Shown here piece by piece: positions 59,773-64,000 of a stretch of 64,000 nt of DNA; the first letter of the stretch is position 1, and each line of letters starts with the position of its first letter. A model generated the notes under the pieces. That model saw only the letters and a list, made by a program, of their open reading frames with translations, did no database searches and had not been told where the DNA came from. The position numbers and the translations under genes were made by a program. The stretch comes from Cunninghamia lanceolata (lineage: Eukaryota; Streptophyta; Pinopsida; Cupressales; Cupressaceae), in NCBI GenBank assembly GCA_027924645.1, contig BSBN01000297.1, positions 5,146,001-5,210,000 of the forward strand, read 5' to 3'.

Positions 59773-60714
59773 GGGAGATCGAGTGCATTTAGTATTCATT
59801 CAAAACTTAATTGAGATTAGATTACTGAAGCATTAGGACTAATTCTCAAGGCTAATTGTAAATGTACATCTCTTTTGTATACTTAATGAAGAAGAAGCTC
59901 TAGATTACATACAATCATAAACTTTGAGTAATCTATGAATGGATTCTTGACTTGTACTTTGATTTGCTACATCTCCTTGGAGTGCATTTCATGTTGTGCA
60001 TGTTTCTTTCATTCCTTTTCCATTGAAGTTAGCATCAATCATATCTAGCTATGGAACATCCTGGTGAACATATGGTTTGATTACCTTCTCTTCATGATAA
60101 TATTAGGAATGTATATGGATCAATAGCTAAAGATTCACTCATTTTAAAAAGATTTAGCAAGCATTCATTCAAATTTGTTTGATTTCATTTAAAATCACTA
60201 TCATAATTGCAAATTCATAGAAAATCTCAAGTAAAGATAGTAAAATATGTTGATGTCCTATAGGTAATTGAATATTCATAGCATATTTGAGCCAAACAAC
60301 ATGTTGAAATGATAAATATCATGCAAATCTCTGCCTATAGATACATCATTGGATAAAATTATAATGCAGGGGTGAAATTTAGCTTATGCCAGTTGTTGAA
60401 TAGAAGAATTGATCAAACTTAGAAAATATCTTCATCATTTGTTTAAATACAGTAGGATTAACCTTGTTTGTTGAAATATTTATAGAAAGTAGGTAAAACT
60501 CAGGATGTCCAGAGATCAATTCTTGGAATTGGAAGCGTAAGGTCCCTTGAAAAGGAAAAAAGCAAGGTACATCAAACCAATGAGGAATATCAATAGATTA
60601 TGAAATAATCTATGGATACTTGGGATCATGAATTCATCGTATCTTTCAAGATGATAAAGGTTTGATTTGCATTTCTTTATCTATGTTTGTTTATGCCTAA
60701 CATCATAACTAACA

Positions 60715-60744
60715 TAAATTGGCGCTAGAAGGAGGGCCTCACAT
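60715..60744 (+). other. GL-3 primer binding site
   Basis: TAAAT precedes TGGCGCTAGAAGGAGGGCC directly after the LTR. Confidence 0.82.
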
Positions 60745-61160
60745 TGTTTTGTTCTATGAATTAGTCACTTGGAGATCATCTTTGCATTTACACAAGGTGA
60801 TCTTGTCAAGTCTCATAAGAATTGGTGATGCTTTAGGTATTTGTGCAAAGTTTCACTTGTTTCAGATTGATTTAGAATTTTGATCATAAATATCTCAGTC
60901 TTGTGCATGAATACTCTAATCTTTGCAGTCAACTATTTAAATTTATCAATATTAAGTCACTGTTTAGGTTTTCTTACAAATATTTTGTAGTATCCCATCC
61001 TTGTGATCAGATAATTTGATATTTATAGTCAGAAAATCCAAGTTCATGTTCTTATTTGCATTTTTTTGCAAATATTGTGCAAATATTTGGTTACTATAGA
61101 TTTTTTATCATAAATATCCATCCTCGAGGATCATATTCCCTAATTTTTGCACAGATCTGA
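60745..61160 (+). other. GL-3 leader
   Basis: Non-coding, AT-rich, equivalent to 9986-10401. A TGA at 61158 precedes the gag frame, which then has no ATG before the conserved sequence. Confidence 0.4.
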
Positions 61161-62740
61161 CCAAAGTATTCACATTCTATCTTAAGTTATAGAATCTTGG
61201 CTCATAGGCCTAATACCAAGTCTAGATCCCTTGGACTCTTTGAAGAATTGCCTATTCATGGACTTAGACCCTGTAGAACTAATATTTATCATAGTCCTGA
61301 GTCTAATGCATCACCGTCTTCATCCAAACCTACTGTAACACCTCTAGTGTCTCCAATCATTTCTCAGACACCTCCAAGATCTCCAGTTATACCTCAAGTG
61401 CATTAGGCACTAGTCACAATGTCTTTTTTTGCAACTCAGCCACCACTTTAGTTTACGACATATCATCCTTTGCCTAAAAATCTTGACTAAATATGTCTAA
61501 AGTATCATCATTATCAGGATAGAGAAGATCATATTAGAACCTATAAGGAATCCTACTTTAGAGTGAGAATAGAGTATGAGGATGTTGTGTGCATATTATT
61601 TCCTTACTCTTTAGGAGAAGAAGCTTATAGCTGGTACATCAGCCTTACTGAATCAACCATCCATACCTAGGATGTCTTAGAGAAAGCCTTAATAGGAAGA
61701 TTTAAAACACCAGTAGATCTAGCCATCACTTATCACATGTTTGGCACAATCAAGAGAGGTGAAGGAGAGATGATCTCTAACTTCAATGCCAGGTTTCAAA
61801 AAATGTATTCCAAGCTAGTTGCTCCATACAATGTAGCTGATGAGGCACCCAGGTTCATATAATATTCAGCTTTAGATCCCTTGACATTCATGTTCATCAG
61901 AAGAACACATCTAGCTATCACATCACTAGCAAGCACTTTTGAAGAAGCCATTAAAGTCAATCAGTAGTTAACACCATGCTTTACACCTAATGCTAGATAT
62001 CCTGCATATCCTATGCAACCACAAGGTAATGGAGTTATGATACCTCCAACCATCATGCCTAGTCCCCTATAGGTACCTCCGCTCAGTATTATGCCTCCTC
62101 CAAATGGAAATGGCTAGATGATACCTCACCCTAGACAAACACCTCAGGATGTAGGGCAAAACAATAATTGTAGTTCTTTCTTCAAACATCAGCAAGAAAA
62201 CATAGTAGCAAGGTTTAGGAAGAAAATAATGACAGTAAAGAAATATCTGCACAATTAAGGAAGTTGACCTTTGAGATTACACACATGAGAAGCCAAAACT
62301 TCTATTCTCAACCAAATCAGAACAGAGGATATCTTGATACAGGATATGGAAATAATAATGATAGGTTTGGATATCCTGATAAGGGATATAATAAAGAAAG
62401 GAATTTCAACAACAATATTGCTCCTAGGCCACCTAGAACATGGAACACTAGGCCAAACAATTGTTCATTACCATCACCATTGGATAATCAACCTCCTAAT
62501 GAACCCAAACAATCAACCAGGGTGAACCTAGCAGAAGCTGCACTCACTAATTGGTACAGGATGTACAATACTAATGCACATGCAGAGTTAGATTGTTCCC
62601 AGTTTAAAATAGCAGCTAGTATCTTCCAAGCTTAAGTGTCTAATACTACAGGAGATCCTCCTCATCTTGAAGGGAATGAGATTATTCCTTTAGGGTATAA
62701 GTCTGCCCTGATGTTAGAAAGTTCATCATGACATGACTTC
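61161..62740 (+). pseudogene. gag: gag of GL-3 (broken)
   Basis: The frame opens at 61161; the conserved start is L-A-H-R-P-N-T-K-S-R at 61197 (TTG, not ATG). The Pro/Ser/Thr-rich N-terminus is followed by the capsid region (KYHHYQDREDHIRTYKE, FPYSLGEEAYSWY, TYHMFGTIKRGEGEMISNFNARFQ, 61500-61800), a Pro/Asn-rich spacer, and the block AEAALTNWYRMYNTNAHAEL (62529-62590). A frameshift lies near 62215-62260. This copy supplies the capsid part damaged in GL-2. Confidence 0.78.
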
Positions 62741-63881
62741 CACTCATGAGAATTACACATTAACATGTGAGGAGTCTACATTAGCATTTGAGACAAATTA
62801 TGTGTTTCCCTTTGAGGATGAAAATGAACCAGAGCCAGAACATGAAGAAGTTCATGCTTATCAACAACAATTTTAGGGTAGACATAATTATAACCTTAGG
62901 AGTAATCCTAATAGACCGTCTGGACCTTTGACCACATTAGTTCCTCCCAACAATTTTAACACTCCACCAGATCCTAAGGCTAGTAATAATCCTGGTCCAC
63001 CCAAGGTTAGTACTCAATATTTCACACCCCAAAACACAATGTCAAAAGCTATCAGTCAGTTGCTTGAATTTGACAAACTAGTCACATATCTGGCTGAGGA
63101 GATGAAAAAGATTAAAATCAGCCTATCTCTGTCACAACTACTTAAAACCCCTATCATCAAGAAAGCCTTCTTGAAATCCTTAGATGAGTCCACACCAAAG
63201 GATGATAATGACAGTCATAATCCTAGTCACATCAAGACTAAAGATCTTATGTCTAAAGAGAACAATGTTAAACATAAAGTGCAGGCTACCGTTCAGGCTG
63301 CTGAGACATCACATATGACTCTATATAGAGACAAGACCGAATCACCCCTATTCTTAATCACGCTAAGAATATTTGGAAAGAACTTACATGATTGCTTAGT
63401 GGATTTAGGTGCATCAACAAATGGGATGCCACTGTCCATTTGTAATGCCTTAGGATTACATCTAGCCAAGTCCCTCAAAAAAGTGACACAGCTAGATAAA
63501 ACTAAAGTAAGTGTGGTAAGAGAGTTAACACACATCCACATGGAGTTAGCATTAGACCTAAGGGTACAATATTATATTGACATCCAAGTGGTGAATATCC
63601 CTAATACTTATGGGATGTTTCTCAGTAGGGATTGGTCAAAAACCCTCAATGGTTACATGTCCACTGATTTCAGTCACATGTGGTTACCCTGGAAGGGGAT
63701 CCCTAACCAAATAAGGATAGAGGTTGAACCTAGGATGAAACATATGATCACTAAATATAACAATACCAATGAAATATTATATGTGGATGTTGAACCAAGG
63801 GTATATACTATAAGACCTCAAATGGTCCAAATAGAAGAAGTGTTAATGTACAACATGCACATAAATAGAAATGTTGATTAG
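62741..63881 (+). pseudogene. Protease region of GL-3
   Basis: Open from 62928 to 63881 (317 residues, the longest gag-pol piece left): a Pro/Asn-rich linker, KKIKISLSLSQLLKTP, then protease blocks RDKTESPLFLITLRIFGKNLH, the active-site motif as D-L-G-A-S (63400-63414; Ser to Leu) and IPNTYGMFLSRDWSKTLNGY. The TAG at 63879 ends it. Confidence 0.82.
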
Positions 63882-64000
63882 GAGAGTAGGATGATCATAG
63901 AATCGAATCACAGTTCAGATGATAATGATGAAATAGATCACTTTAAGGATTTTGAACACTATCTATCCAGAGAGATGCAACATTGCTAGACATTAGGTAT
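63882..64000 (+). pseudogene. Start of the GL-3 protease-RNase H linker
   Basis: Reads DNDEIDHFKDFEHYLSREMQ (63921-63980), matching GL-2 13120-13170 and the start of the SL ORF. The Cys/His motif would lie just beyond the window end. Confidence 0.6.

Larger units (their letters stand above)
53831..60714 (+). repeat. GL-3 5' LTR (6884 bp)
   Basis: Starts TATTGTGTGGTTACACAACA (second base changed from the usual TG) and ends CATAACTAACA before the primer binding site. U3 has TGACGTCA-type words (54430-54660, e.g. GATGACGTCACTT), then the LTR gene, the TATA box at 59766 and U5. Length is close to the GL-2 LTRs. Confidence 0.9.
53831..64000 (+). mobile_element. GL-3: third giant-LTR element, 5' part (runs off the window)
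   Basis: 5' LTR 53831-60714, primer binding site, leader, gag and protease; the window ends soon after the protease. The target flank before it is GGGGC (53826-53830). It is the most diverged GL copy, but has the same layout as GL-2, including the LTR gene. Confidence 0.9.

Overview
The window reads as plant nuclear heterochromatin. It is AT-rich and holds no recognisable single-copy host gene, only LTR retrotransposons nested inside one another. The density of old, stop-riddled elements and their very long LTRs fit a large gymnosperm-like (conifer-type) genome. That placement is an inference; the sequence alone fixes only 'plant'.

Layout. (1) 1-28574: a Ty3/gypsy-type LTR about 7 kb long (GL-1, cut by the left window edge). 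It is split by a complete relative, GL-2 (3009-25134), with the target duplication GGATA at 3004-3008 and 25135-25139. GL-2 has LTRs of 6952 and 7003 bp around gag, protease, a first RNase H, reverse transcriptase, a second RNase H and integrase. (2) 28575-30516 and 37819-38421: a decayed, unrecognised host element (H) with a proline/glutamine-rich coding remnant. It is split by a minus-strand Ty1/copia element, C1 (30517-37818). (3) 38422-52759: a plus-strand Ty1/copia element, C2. Its 3' LTR is split by SL (43934-52289, minus strand, target duplication GGCAC), a relative of the GL elements with 2.7-kb LTRs and no gag-pol. (4) 52760-53830: the start of another LTR, beginning TGTAGACACC, perhaps the 3' LTR of H. 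(5) 53831-64000: GL-3, a third giant-LTR element; the window ends just after its protease.

The most striking feature is that every GL LTR carries a decayed gene for a protein of about 1,350-1,460 residues. The gene lies in U3, upstream of the LTR TATA box. It is therefore copied into both LTRs but would be transcribed downstream of pol. Its 5' leader has a matching ~200-nt intron (donor GGTAAGTAA, acceptor TTATTG(C/T)AG) in three of the four copies. The N-terminal half is a conserved domain I do not recognise; the C-terminal half is charged, coiled-coil-like and ends in an acidic tail. All four copies share one in-frame TAG at the same codon. SL has LTRs of the same family (same ends, same U5) without this gene. 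Its internal region has lost gag-pol, kept the 3' untranslated region almost unchanged, and carries one different ORF.

GL-2 also has an RNase H of the DEDD type placed before, not after, the reverse transcriptase, and a duplicated Cys/His motif (C-x2-H-x3-H-x4-C-x2-C) between protease and RNase H. All coding regions are broken. Most in-frame stops whose ancestral codon can be inferred come from CAG glutamine codons turned into TAG, the pattern expected from deamination of methylated CHG sites. No CRISPR array, tRNA gene, rRNA gene or intact host gene was seen.
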